DNA from: UBA4055 sp036721445
Lineage (GTDB): Bacteria > UBA4055
Length of the DNA stretch: 27,578 nt
Direction of reading: 5' to 3'
Assembly (NCBI GenBank): GCA_036721445.1
Contig: DAIMKZ010000021.1
Coordinates: forward strand, 1-27,578
Shown in pieces: positions 8,180 to 16,376 of this stretch. The notes beneath the pieces were generated by a model that did not search any database, was not told the DNA's origin, and was given only the letters and a program-made list of their open reading frames with translations. How positions within the stretch are numbered: position 1 is the first letter of the stretch; each line of letters starts with the position of its first letter. Both the position numbers and the translations under genes were made by a program.

Positions 8180-9424
8180 TTAAAGGCTGCCCTTTCCGAA
8201 TTGAGTCCTTATACCTTTTTTCTTCATAAAGTCCATACCGTCCTTGGTAGCCTTTAGGGACTTGTAGTATATCACGTCACCGATCTTTCCGGCAAGCTTG
8301 TTCCTCTCTTCATCTGATACGAAGTACGCTGCCATTGTGTCAAGTTCCCTTGCGGTTCCGTCGCTTTCGTATTTATAGGTGATGTCCGTTCCGCTCTCAA
8401 GAACTTTGTAGGCGTTCTTCGTCCAGTCGAATCCGGCCATACCAAGGTCCGGATTTATTCTCATGTGAGCAGCCAGGCTGATGCCTTTAATACCGCTTTT
8501 TTTGAGTTCTTTCGCGCAGGTGATGAAAGTGTCGGGGTCCGCTCCGTTGCCGATGTTGATCTCGTATATCGGAGTAGTTCCGTCCTTGCGGATATATTCG
8601 TTGATGATATTGAGAAGCATCCTGAAATGCATTGTTGTCTGGGTTGACAGAAGCATAGAAACTTTGAAAGTCAGGTTAGGAATATCTTTAGCGTAATAGC
8701 ATGACGCGATGATAGTGCTCCAGCTCGGATTAAGGTAGAAATCCCCTCCTGTTTCCATTGCCGTTCTCGTAACACCGTCGAGATATACCAGGTGATTGCT
8801 GTTCGCTACTTCTATCCCTCCGAAGTTACCGAAAAATGTTCCCTGATTCTTTAGTATTAGCGCCGAGTTGGTTTTATCGATCTTTGCCCTTTCGAATTTT
8901 TCTCCGGTCACTTTCTCAAGTTCTTTGAATCTTTTTTCCGGCTGCGGAGTTCCGATAAGATTAGTGCTGCAGTATTTTTGTGCTCCCATTATGTTTTCTG
9001 CCATGCATAGAGTAGCCATAAGATCGCCCGAATATACATAATGATCTGTAAGAGGAACAACGGAAATGAATTCGGCAGGAATGAAAACAGGGTCTTTCTT
9101 AGCTGTTTTAACCACTTTCTTCATAAAGTTATAAGTTACTTTTGCTCCTTGAAATCCTGAAACCTGGCTTCTCGCGATACCGAGCTTCCTGTTGTATTTT
9201 ATCTTGTTGGCTTTTTCAAAATCGGCAAGCTTCGGGAATTTCTTGATAAGCTTTTCCGCATCGGCTATCATCTCTCCATAACCTTTTTCCTTCAGAACTT
9301 TCTTTCTGGTCTCGAATTTCTTGTTGTGAGCTATTGTATCGTTGATCTTTTTAGCTCCCCCGTGAAATTTTTTCAGCGCGTCCATTGCTTTTTTGTCTCT
9401 GGCAGACAGTAATTCATACTTCAT
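8180..9424 (-). CDS. Conserved protein of unknown function, possibly an enzyme
   Basis: I cannot assign this 414-residue soluble protein to a family. The N-terminal third (about 1-110) is Lys-rich and helical. From about 115 the sequence alternates hydrophobic strands with conserved-looking turns: FIPAEFISVVPLTDHYVYSG, GTFFGNFGGIEVANSNHLVY, INIGNGADPDTFITCA and IKGISLAAHMRINPDLGMAG. This resembles an alpha/beta enzyme, possibly a barrel, with several His, Asp and Asn in loops. There is no signal peptide or membrane helix. The ATG has a very strong SD (GGGAGGGG). It is the first gene of an operon with the aminotransferase and shares a 160-base divergent gap with threonine synthase, so a role in amino-acid metabolism is possible. 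Confidence 0.8.
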   Translation of the reverse strand: MKYELLSARDKKAMDALKKFHGGAKKINDTIAHNKKFETRKKVLKEKGYGEMIADAEKLIKKFPKLADFEKANKIKYNRKLGIARSQVSGFQGAKVTYNFMKKVVKTAKKDPVFIPAEFISVVPLTDHYVYSGDLMATLCMAENIMGAQKYCSTNLIGTPQPEKRFKELEKVTGEKFERAKIDKTNSALILKNQGTFFGNFGGIEVANSNHLVYLDGVTRTAMETGGDFYLNPSWSTIIASCYYAKDIPNLTFKVSMLLSTQTTMHFRMLLNIINEYIRKDGTTPIYEINIGNGADPDTFITCAKELKKSGIKGISLAAHMRINPDLGMAGFDWTKNAYKVLESGTDITYKYESDGTARELDTMAAYFVSDEERNKLAGKIGDVIYYKSLKATKDGMDFMKKKGIRTQFGKGSL

Positions 9425-9526
9425 TGTCCCCTCCCGTTTTATTTATTTTTAATTGCTCATTATTTCTTCTGTTAAGATAAATAAAAACTATTTTTAATAA
9501 TATCAAGTATAATATTTACAAATTTA

Positions 9527-9555
9527 TTGCTAAAAAGATCATTTTTTCATAGATT
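9527..9555 (+). promoter_or_regulatory. Candidate promoter for the thrC operon
   Basis: TTGCTA (9527-9532), 17 bases, then TAGATT (9550-9555), 30 bases before the ATG of threonine synthase. Each hexamer matches the sigma-70 consensus at 4 of 6 positions. A TATAAT at 9508-9513 lacks a partner. No threonine-rich leader peptide or attenuator is seen. Confidence 0.35.
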
Positions 9556-9584
9556 TTCGGCTGTTAAAAATCCAAGGGGACGAT

Positions 9585-10949
9585 ATGACAAAACCTATCA
9601 CTTATTACTCGACGAACCTTAAAGCCGAACCAGTATCATTCAAAGAGGCTCTATTAAAAGGAATAGCTCCTGACAAAGGGCTTTTTATGCCTGACCATAT
9701 ACCTCAACTTACGGCGGAAGAGATAGATTCGTTCAGCACGATGGAGTACTGGGAAATAGCATACACTGTTATACATAAGTTCCTTAAAGACGATATACCT
9801 GCAGAAGATCTGAAAGCTATTTGTAAGGACGCCTATAATTTTGATGTTCCTCTCGAGAATGGATACGACAGAAAGTACGTAATGAGGCTCGATCAGGGAC
9901 CGACAGCTTCGTTCAAGGACTTTGCCGCGAGGATGATGGGAAGGCTGATGAACTACTATCTTTCAAGAGATCACAGAAACCTTTTAATACTGACAGCCAC
10001 TTCGGGAGACACCGGCAGCGCGATAGCTAACGCTTATTACGGACTGAACAACGTTAAAGCTCTGGTGCTGTTCCCTGAAAAAGAGGTTACTAACAGGCAG
10101 AGAAAGCAGATGACGACGCTCGGGAACAACATTCTGATCTTGTCTCTGGACGGGAAGTTCGATGACTGTCAGGCGCTGGTCAAGCAGGCTTTCGCTGATA
10201 CTGATCTTGACCACCTGAACCTTTCATCTGCAAATTCGATCAATATCGGAAGGCTGATACCGCAAACGGTTTATTATTTCTACTCCTACGCTAAATTGAA
10301 AAAAGCGAAAGGCGAGAAAGTCATTTTCTCGGTGCCGTCCGGAAATTTCGGCGATATGATGGGCGGAGTAATAGCTATGAAGATGGGACTTCCCGTTAAA
10401 AGATTCGTGATCTCCACGAACGCCAACGACGAATACCCGAAATTCCTTAAGACAGAGGATTACGATATAATAGTGCCGTCGAAGAATTGTATTTCCAGCG
10501 CCATGAACGTCGGTCATCCGAGCAATATGGCAAGGCTGGTTGCATTATACGGCGGCGTGATGAGCGAAAAGGGAACGGTCGTAAAAAAAGCAGATATGAA
10601 ACACATGAAAGAAGAGATTTGGGCAGTAAGTATAAACGACGAGCATACGAGAGAGACCATTAAAACCGCTTGGAAAGATCACGAACTGCTTCTTGAACCG
10701 CACGGATCGGTAGGATGGGCAGGTCTGCACGAATACATTCAAGAACACGGCGACGATAAGGATCAGCTATACATATCGCTGGAGACTGCGCATCCCGCCA
10801 AGTTCCCCGAGCAGATCATTGAATTGCTCGGTTTTGATCCGGAGCTACCTCCGAGCCTTGAAGGCATAGAGCACAAAGAGGAGCAGTACGACCATATCAG
10901 ATCCGATTACGACTCGTTCAAAGATTACCTGAAGAAGAACTACAAATAG
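9585..10949 (+). CDS. thrC: Threonine synthase
   Basis: This PLP enzyme converts O-phospho-L-homoserine and water to threonine and phosphate, the last step of threonine synthesis. At 454 residues it has the length and layout of the bacterial/fungal class. The N-terminal domain contains SFKEALLKGIAPDKGLFMP, the PLP lysine K111 lies in GPTASFKDFAARMM, and TATSGDTGSAIANAYYG binds the cofactor phosphate. Later stretches (FSVPSGNFGDMMGGVIAMKM, LEPHGSVGWAGLHEY) are also typical. SD AAGGGG precedes the ATG. The next gene begins 10 bases downstream and probably makes its substrate. Confidence 0.95.
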   Translation: MTKPITYYSTNLKAEPVSFKEALLKGIAPDKGLFMPDHIPQLTAEEIDSFSTMEYWEIAYTVIHKFLKDDIPAEDLKAICKDAYNFDVPLENGYDRKYVMRLDQGPTASFKDFAARMMGRLMNYYLSRDHRNLLILTATSGDTGSAIANAYYGLNNVKALVLFPEKEVTNRQRKQMTTLGNNILILSLDGKFDDCQALVKQAFADTDLDHLNLSSANSINIGRLIPQTVYYFYSYAKLKKAKGEKVIFSVPSGNFGDMMGGVIAMKMGLPVKRFVISTNANDEYPKFLKTEDYDIIVPSKNCISSAMNVGHPSNMARLVALYGGVMSEKGTVVKKADMKHMKEEIWAVSINDEHTRETIKTAWKDHELLLEPHGSVGWAGLHEYIQEHGDDKDQLYISLETAHPAKFPEQIIELLGFDPELPPSLEGIEHKEEQYDHIRSDYDSFKDYLKKNYK

Positions 10950-10959
10950 GATAAGAACA

Positions 10960-12168
10960 ATGAAATACATCATCATACTCGGTGACGGAATGAGCGACTA
11001 CCCGATAGAGAAGCTCGGCGGAAAGACGCCGCTTGAAGCCGCGGACATACCGAACATCGACGTGCTGGCGAAAAAAGGACGGTGCGGTCTGTTCAGGACG
11101 GTACCGGACGAACTTCCTCCCGGCAGCGAGGTCGCGAATATGGCCGTACTCGGGTATGACGTGAGAAAACTCTATCAGGGACGAGGCGTTCTCGAGGCGG
11201 CCAGCATGGGCGTGAAGCTTATTCCCGGAGACCTCGCCATGAGATGCAATCTCATCTGCGTTCAGGACGGGAAGATCAAGAACCACTCGGCCGGACACAT
11301 TTCATCAGAGGAAGCTCACGAACTGATAGACGCTCTTAATGCGGAATTCGCGAATGAAACAATGCGTTTTCACAAAGGCGTGAGCTACAGACATCTTTTC
11401 GTTCTGAACGGAGGCCGGAAGGAAGTCGGGCTTACACCCCCGCACGATGTTCCGGGAACTCCGTTCGCTGAAGTCATGCCCGTATCACTCTCTGCTGAAG
11501 CGCATGAGACCTGCAGCGTTCTTACTTCTCTAATAATAAGATCGCAGAAGATACTTGCGGACCACCCTGTCAATAAAAAGAGAGTCGCGGAAGGAAAGGA
11601 TCCGGCCAACTCCATATGGTTCTGGTCTGCGGGATACAAACCTGAAATGAAGACGCTTCAGGAGCTTTACGGTAAAACAGGAGCGGTCATTTCAGCTGTC
11701 GACCTGCTCTACGGTATAGGGATCTACGCGGGAATGGATGTGATCCACGTCGAAGGTGCTACAGGTCTTTATACGACAAATTACGAAGGAAAAGCGAAGG
11801 CCGCAGTCGAAGCGCTAAAGACTCACGATCTTGTTTATCTCCACATCGAGGCGACAGATGAGGCCGGTCACGAGGGAAATGCCGATCTTAAGGTAAAAAG
11901 TCTCGAATACCTTGATAAAAGAGCAGTTAAATATATTGTTGAAGAGACCGCGAAATTCGATGAGCCCGTAGCCATAGCCGTTACTCCCGATCATGCAACA
12001 CCGTGCGCTGTCAGAACCCATACACACGATCCAGTCCCGTTCATCATTTACAGACCGGGCGATGAACCTGATGCTGTTACGGAATACAACGAAAAATCCG
12101 CAGCTGCGGGCAGTTACGGATTGATCGAAGGCGATATGTTCATAAAAGCTTTATTCGGTATAAAATAA
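10960..12168 (+). CDS. ApgM-family alkaline-phosphatase-superfamily protein, probable homoserine kinase
   Basis: This 402-residue protein belongs to the archaeal-type cofactor-independent phosphoglycerate mutase family. It has metal ligand D9 in ILGDGMSDYP, the presumed nucleophilic serine S56 in PGSEVANMAVLGYD, and the late metal-site motifs ATDEAGHEGN and PDHATPC. A subgroup of this family, encoded beside threonine genes in genomes lacking ThrB, was proposed to be the missing homoserine kinase (TIGR02535). The position 10 bases after thrC fits that subgroup, so I favour phosphorylation of homoserine over glycolytic mutase activity. The assignment to subgroup rests on context, and the mutase remains the alternative. 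Its stop is one base from the end of the convergent small gene. Confidence 0.85.
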   Translation: MKYIIILGDGMSDYPIEKLGGKTPLEAADIPNIDVLAKKGRCGLFRTVPDELPPGSEVANMAVLGYDVRKLYQGRGVLEAASMGVKLIPGDLAMRCNLICVQDGKIKNHSAGHISSEEAHELIDALNAEFANETMRFHKGVSYRHLFVLNGGRKEVGLTPPHDVPGTPFAEVMPVSLSAEAHETCSVLTSLIIRSQKILADHPVNKKRVAEGKDPANSIWFWSAGYKPEMKTLQELYGKTGAVISAVDLLYGIGIYAGMDVIHVEGATGLYTTNYEGKAKAAVEALKTHDLVYLHIEATDEAGHEGNADLKVKSLEYLDKRAVKYIVEETAKFDEPVAIAVTPDHATPCAVRTHTHDPVPFIIYRPGDEPDAVTEYNEKSAAAGSYGLIEGDMFIKALFGIK

Positions 12169-12169
12169 T

Positions 12170-12400
12170 CTATTCGTCAAGATACATTTTGCCTTTGGTA
12201 GTGATCTCGGCGATCATTCTGCCTGAAGCATGCGCTCTCAGATCTATCAGGTCTTTCCTGTCCAAAGCATATTCGATCTCGCTGGCGTATTCTTTAGCTT
12301 CAGCTTCGCTCAGAGAATCCTTAAGCGCTTCGAATACAGTGGTCGGGCCGTTCCTTTTCAGGTAGTTCAGTACTGCTTCCATAAGCTGTTTTTCGTGCAT
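12170..12400 (-). CDS. Small helical, winged-helix-like protein of unknown function
   Basis: This 76-residue acidic protein consists of QLMEAVLNYLKRNGPTTVFEAL, a helical middle with AEAKEYASEIEYALDRKDLI and a short ITTKGKMYLDE end. The order helix, helix, recognition-type helix, then hairpin with TKGK resembles a winged-helix DNA-binding fold, but at this length that is only a suggestion. I chose ATG 12400 because GGAGG lies five bases upstream. The in-frame GTG at 12412 overlaps that SD. It is convergent with the ApgM gene with one base between stop codons and no terminator, so the transcripts must overlap. Confidence 0.65.
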   Translation of the reverse strand: MHEKQLMEAVLNYLKRNGPTTVFEALKDSLSEAEAKEYASEIEYALDRKDLIDLRAHASGRMIAEITTKGKMYLDE

Positions 12401-12483
12401 TTCCCCCTCCACAAGTTAAAATGCAGATTATAATATAACTACAAAAAACGCAGAAAATCAATTAAAAAAATAAATTATTATAC

Positions 12484-12512
12484 TTGTTTTCGCTTAAGGA
12501 ATTTACTATAAA
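12484..12512 (+). promoter_or_regulatory. Candidate promoter for the tricorn protease gene
   Basis: TTGTTT (12484-12489), a 17-base spacer and TATAAA (12507-12512) lie in the divergent gap upstream of the tricorn gene. Transcription would start near 12519, giving a leader of about 24 bases with a GGAGG SD. Confidence 0.5.
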
Positions 12513-12542
12513 TATGTAAACACATAAAGCGGAGGAATAATA

Positions 12543-15500
12543 ATGAAAAATCACGGTTATTACAGGTATCCAGGCGTTCGGGGCAACACAGTCGTTTTTG
12601 TCTGTGAGGATGACCTGTGGCAGGTACCTTTGAAAGGCGGAAACGCTGTAAGAATAACAGCCAATACGGGAGCCGCGTCAGTTCCAAGGCTTTCACCGGA
12701 CGGAAAATACCTTGCCTATAACGGAAGCGAAGAAGGTTCCGCGGAGATATTTATCAAGCCTACGAGCGGAGGAGAACAGAAAAGACTTACTTTTCACGGT
12801 GCTTTTTCGAGTGTAATTGACTGGTCGGCAGACAGTAAGTACATTTATTTTGCAAGTAACTTCGAGCAGATTTTCGATACGAGCATTTACAGAATACCCC
12901 TTGAAGGTGGAAGTGAGGAAAAGATCGGTGCCGGGTACGCCAACCAGATATCATTCGGGCCAAAAGGCTGCGTAATAACAAAACATGCCAGAGATTCGGC
13001 GAGATGGAAAAGATACCGTGGAGGAACTGCCGGAGAGATATGGATCGACGAAAAAGGGAAATGGCAGTTCAGTCAGATACTGAAAGATCTCAAATCGAAT
13101 ATCGCCAATCCGATGTGGATCGGCAGCAGAATATATTTTCTTTCTGATCACGAAGGAATAGGTAATATTTATTCCTGCAATACAAAAGGAAAGGATCTGA
13201 AAAGACACACAAATCACGATGAATTCTATGCGAGAAATCCTCATACTGACGGAAGAACTATAGTCTATCATGCCGGAGCAGATCTGTTCAGACTTGACGT
13301 GAAGACCGGAAAAAATGAAATGATCAAAGTCGGCTTCATAAGTTCGCATACACAGCTTCAGAGAAAGTTTATTGATACGCAGGAATATTTAGAGGATTTT
13401 GATGTCAGCGCAAAGGGTACTCACACAGCTCTGACTGCAAGAGGAAAAGCCGTTTCAATGGCTAACTGGACAGGTCCGGTAAGGCAGACAGGCAAAAAAG
13501 ACGGTGTAAGATACCGCCACCCGGTATGGCTTTACGACAATAAACGTTTTGTGATAGTATCGGACGAGCATGAGAACGAGGACAGGATACTGATCGTGGA
13601 CCCCGTGAAGAACACTGAAACTCTTCTGAAGAACATACCGCTCTGTAGAATATGGAAAATCTCTCCGTCACCGAAAGATGACAGGATAGTCGTGCTCAAT
13701 AACAGAAATGAGATTCATATTGTCGACCTTAAAAAGAAGACATCAAAGCTTATAGACAGATCGGAAAGACACAGGATCGAGACCGTATCCTGGAGTCCCG
13801 ACGCAAAATGGATAGCTTATGAATTCACTCCGGATAAATTAATCCAGGTAATCAAGATAGCTGATTCTGTAACAGGAAAAACTCATACCGTAACAGAAAC
13901 TGTTCTGTCCGACAATCATCCGGTGTTCTCAGAGGACGGAAAATATATGTTCTTTATCAGCGAAAGGACGTTCAATCCGGTTGGAGACGCCGTACAGTTC
14001 GAACTCAGTTTTATGAAAGCTTCTAAAATATATGCGCTTCCGCTGCTGAAAGAGACTGGTTCTCCTTTCATACTCGATCCAAAAACGCCTGCAGGTGAAG
14101 ATCCTGAAGAGAAGAAAGACGACAAAAAAGATAAAAAAGACGGCAAGAAAAAAGAAGTGGAAGTCAAGATCGATTTTGACGGGATCGAAAAAAGGATACT
14201 GGAATTCCCGATAGAAACTTCCCATTACAGCGACCTCGCAACTTTCGGTAAAAAAATATTATATGCTGAAAGAGTAAGTTCTTATAACGAGAACAAAAAA
14301 GGAAATAAGATCGTACTTAAAACTTATGACCTGGAAGCTCAGAAAGAAGAAACCGTGATCGATACCATTAAAGGTTACAGGCTTTCGCTCGACAGGAAGT
14401 CCATGATCGTAAGAACAGATGACGGACTGTTAGTCTTAAAAGCAGGTGCCAAACCAGATGATAAAGCTTCGAATAAGTTTTCTCTCGAAGGCGGAGGAAT
14501 AGATTTATCAAGAGTTAAGATCGGGCTGATCCCGAGGGAGGAATGGAAACAGATGTACCGCGAAGCATGGCTTCTGCAGAGAGAGCATTTCTGGACAGAG
14601 AATTTAAGCAGTATCGACTGGGTTAAAGTCTATAACCGTTATTATCCCCTGATCAGCCGGGTAGGAAGCAGGGGCGAATTCTCGGATCTGATATGGGAAA
14701 TGCAGGGTGAACTCGGAACTTCTCACTGCTATGAATGGGGCGGAGACTACAGAAAACCGAAAAACTATCCGATGGGCAAGCTCGGATGCGGATATAAATT
14801 ATCCGAAGACGGTAATTCTTATACTTTCGAGAAAATTCTGAACGGCGATCCTTCCAACAACAATGAGATGTCCCCTCTTCTCAGACCCGGAATAAATGTT
14901 CAGAACGGTGACACGCTGATAGCTGTCAACGGAACGAAAGTAGATAAGAAAACGCATCCCAAGCAGCTTCTGGTCAACTTTCCGGATCAGTACATTACTC
15001 TGACGATTCAGAGAAAAGGAAAAAAGACAAAAGAGGATGTTGTGGTCAGAACGCTGGCTTTTGAGCAACACCTTCAATACAGGAACTGGGTGGAGACCAA
15101 CAGACAGTACGTTCATAAAAAAAGCAGAGGCAGAACGGGATATATCCATATACCTGATATGGGATTCAACGGCTTCGCCGAGTTCCACAGGCTGTGGCTG
15201 TCCGAATGCGAATACGATTCTCTCATCGTCGACGTGCGTTACAACGGCGGAGGTTTCGTGTCACAGCTGATACTTGAAAAGCTCAACAGGAAGATCATCG
15301 GGTATGATATTACACGATATGACAAGCAGCCCATGACATATCCCTCCTACGCAGTTGCGGGACCGATCGTGTCGGTAACTAACGAATTCGCCGGATCGGA
15401 CGGTGATATCTTCAGTCATTCCTTCAAGCTGATGAAGATGGGTACTCTGATCGGTAAAAGGACATGGGGCGGTGTTATAGGGATCAACGGACAGTATCAG

Positions 15501-15758
15501 CTTGCCGACGGATCAGGGACGACTCAGCCCGAATACTCCTTCTGGTTTAAGGACGTTGGATGGGGAGTTGAGAATTACGGTACAGATCCGGATATCGAGG
15601 TTGACATCAAACCTCAGGATTATACGGATGGTAAAGATCCTCAGCTTGATAAAGCGCTCGAGATCGTAACGGCCGAAATGAAAAAGAAACCTGTAAAACA
15701 TCCTAAATTCGATAAACGGCCGAATCTAGCGCTGCCGAAACTTCCTAAAGCGAAGTAA
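12543..15758 (+). CDS. Tricorn protease homologue (S41 serine peptidase)
   Basis: This large cytoplasmic peptidase degrades short peptides downstream of ATP-dependent proteases. Its 1071 residues follow the tricorn plan. N-terminal beta-propeller repeats (about 1-500) show motifs such as VPRLSPDGKYLAYNG and SWSPDAKWIAYEF. A highly charged Asp/Lys linker (about 520-540) follows, then IDFDGIEKRI, a core domain (about 670-750), a PDZ domain (about 750-840) and the S41 catalytic domain. The expected catalytic tetrad is present: S727-H728 in LGTSHCYEWGG, nucleophile S952 in AGSDGDIF, and E1010 in WGVENYGTDPDIEV. No signal peptide is seen. SD GGAGG is well spaced. It has its own promoter and terminator, so it is a single-gene unit. 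Confidence 0.95.
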   Translation: MKNHGYYRYPGVRGNTVVFVCEDDLWQVPLKGGNAVRITANTGAASVPRLSPDGKYLAYNGSEEGSAEIFIKPTSGGEQKRLTFHGAFSSVIDWSADSKYIYFASNFEQIFDTSIYRIPLEGGSEEKIGAGYANQISFGPKGCVITKHARDSARWKRYRGGTAGEIWIDEKGKWQFSQILKDLKSNIANPMWIGSRIYFLSDHEGIGNIYSCNTKGKDLKRHTNHDEFYARNPHTDGRTIVYHAGADLFRLDVKTGKNEMIKVGFISSHTQLQRKFIDTQEYLEDFDVSAKGTHTALTARGKAVSMANWTGPVRQTGKKDGVRYRHPVWLYDNKRFVIVSDEHENEDRILIVDPVKNTETLLKNIPLCRIWKISPSPKDDRIVVLNNRNEIHIVDLKKKTSKLIDRSERHRIETVSWSPDAKWIAYEFTPDKLIQVIKIADSVTGKTHTVTETVLSDNHPVFSEDGKYMFFISERTFNPVGDAVQFELSFMKASKIYALPLLKETGSPFILDPKTPAGEDPEEKKDDKKDKKDGKKKEVEVKIDFDGIEKRILEFPIETSHYSDLATFGKKILYAERVSSYNENKKGNKIVLKTYDLEAQKEETVIDTIKGYRLSLDRKSMIVRTDDGLLVLKAGAKPDDKASNKFSLEGGGIDLSRVKIGLIPREEWKQMYREAWLLQREHFWTENLSSIDWVKVYNRYYPLISRVGSRGEFSDLIWEMQGELGTSHCYEWGGDYRKPKNYPMGKLGCGYKLSEDGNSYTFEKILNGDPSNNNEMSPLLRPGINVQNGDTLIAVNGTKVDKKTHPKQLLVNFPDQYITLTIQRKGKKTKEDVVVRTLAFEQHLQYRNWVETNRQYVHKKSRGRTGYIHIPDMGFNGFAEFHRLWLSECEYDSLIVDVRYNGGGFVSQLILEKLNRKIIGYDITRYDKQPMTYPSYAVAGPIVSVTNEFAGSDGDIFSHSFKLMKMGTLIGKRTWGGVIGINGQYQLADGSGTTQPEYSFWFKDVGWGVENYGTDPDIEVDIKPQDYTDGKDPQLDKALEIVTAEMKKKPVKHPKFDKRPNLALPKLPKAK

Positions 15759-15782
15759 AATAATCTTTTTTATTCAAGAAAT

Positions 15783-15809
15783 AGCGGGATGAAAATCCCG
15801 CTTTTTTTA
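15783..15809 (+). terminator. Rho-independent terminator after the tricorn gene
   Basis: An 8-bp stem AGCGGGAT/ATCCCGCT (15783-15790 with 15795-15802) is closed by a GAAA tetraloop and followed by seven T (15803-15809). It lies 25 bases after the tricorn stop codon. Confidence 0.93.
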
Positions 15810-15870
15810 TTTTGTTTTAAGAACAAATCAGCGTAAATTTAGTTATAATTTAAAAACGGGGTTTTTGAAT

Positions 15871-16371
15871 ATGAAGAATATAATGCTGATAATTTTGCTT
15901 ACAATGTTACAGACAGCCTTCTCATCCGGAATAATCAGAGGTACTGTAATAAGTTTAGACAGCCTTATTCTAACAGAAGCCAACATCACAATAATCGGTA
16001 CAAGTCTAGGTTCTGCTACAGATGAGACCGGAAAGTTCGTTATCAGAGGAGTTAAGGAAGGAAGTTATATCCTCAAATGCTCTCACATCGGATACAGCGA
16101 CGGTTTTGAACGGGGAGTCGAAGTGAAAAGCGACATGGTAACCGATTTATCTTTCATTCTCGAACCTATGGAATATCAGCTTCAGGCTATTGAAGTAGAT
16201 AAACAGATGGACGATTTCGAATCGCTTCTAAAGACGAGAGACCTTTCTTCTTCGGAACTTTTCGTTCATCAGAGCGTAGTAATGCCTAAACCTAAAGGAA
16301 AGATCAGGGTAGATACCAGAGTCGGATTCTGGGAAAGATTCAGGCATTTTTTCCATAAAATGTTCAATTGA
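15871..16371 (+). CDS. Exported carboxypeptidase-regulatory-like domain protein
   Basis: This protein of about 166 residues has an N-terminal signal peptide (IMLIILLTMLQTAFS) followed by a transthyretin-like beta-sandwich of the CarboxypepD_reg-like type (about 20-105: IIRGTVISLDSL, LTEANITIIGTSLGSATDE, GKFVIRGVKEGSYILKCSHI). In FCB-group bacteria this domain usually starts TonB-dependent receptors, but here it stands alone with a basic tail (about 125-166) ending in Phe/His/Lys. ATG 15871 is preferred over TTG 15865 because ACGGGG lies nine bases upstream. Its stop is a few bases before the PBP4 start, so the two envelope proteins are probably made together. A TATAAT at 15844-15849 could serve as the minus-10 element. 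Confidence 0.78.
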   Translation: MKNIMLIILLTMLQTAFSSGIIRGTVISLDSLILTEANITIIGTSLGSATDETGKFVIRGVKEGSYILKCSHIGYSDGFERGVEVKSDMVTDLSFILEPMEYQLQAIEVDKQMDDFESLLKTRDLSSSELFVHQSVVMPKPKGKIRVDTRVGFWERFRHFFHKMFN

Positions 16372-16376
16372 CCGTA

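Noticed and set aside
10918..11298. 126-codon frame antisense to the thrC/ApgM junction
   Set aside because: It overlaps two well-supported genes and has no recognisable domain.
14799..15188. 129-codon frame antisense to the tricorn PDZ region
   Set aside because: The plus-strand tricorn frame is intact with all catalytic motifs, so the antisense frame is a shadow.
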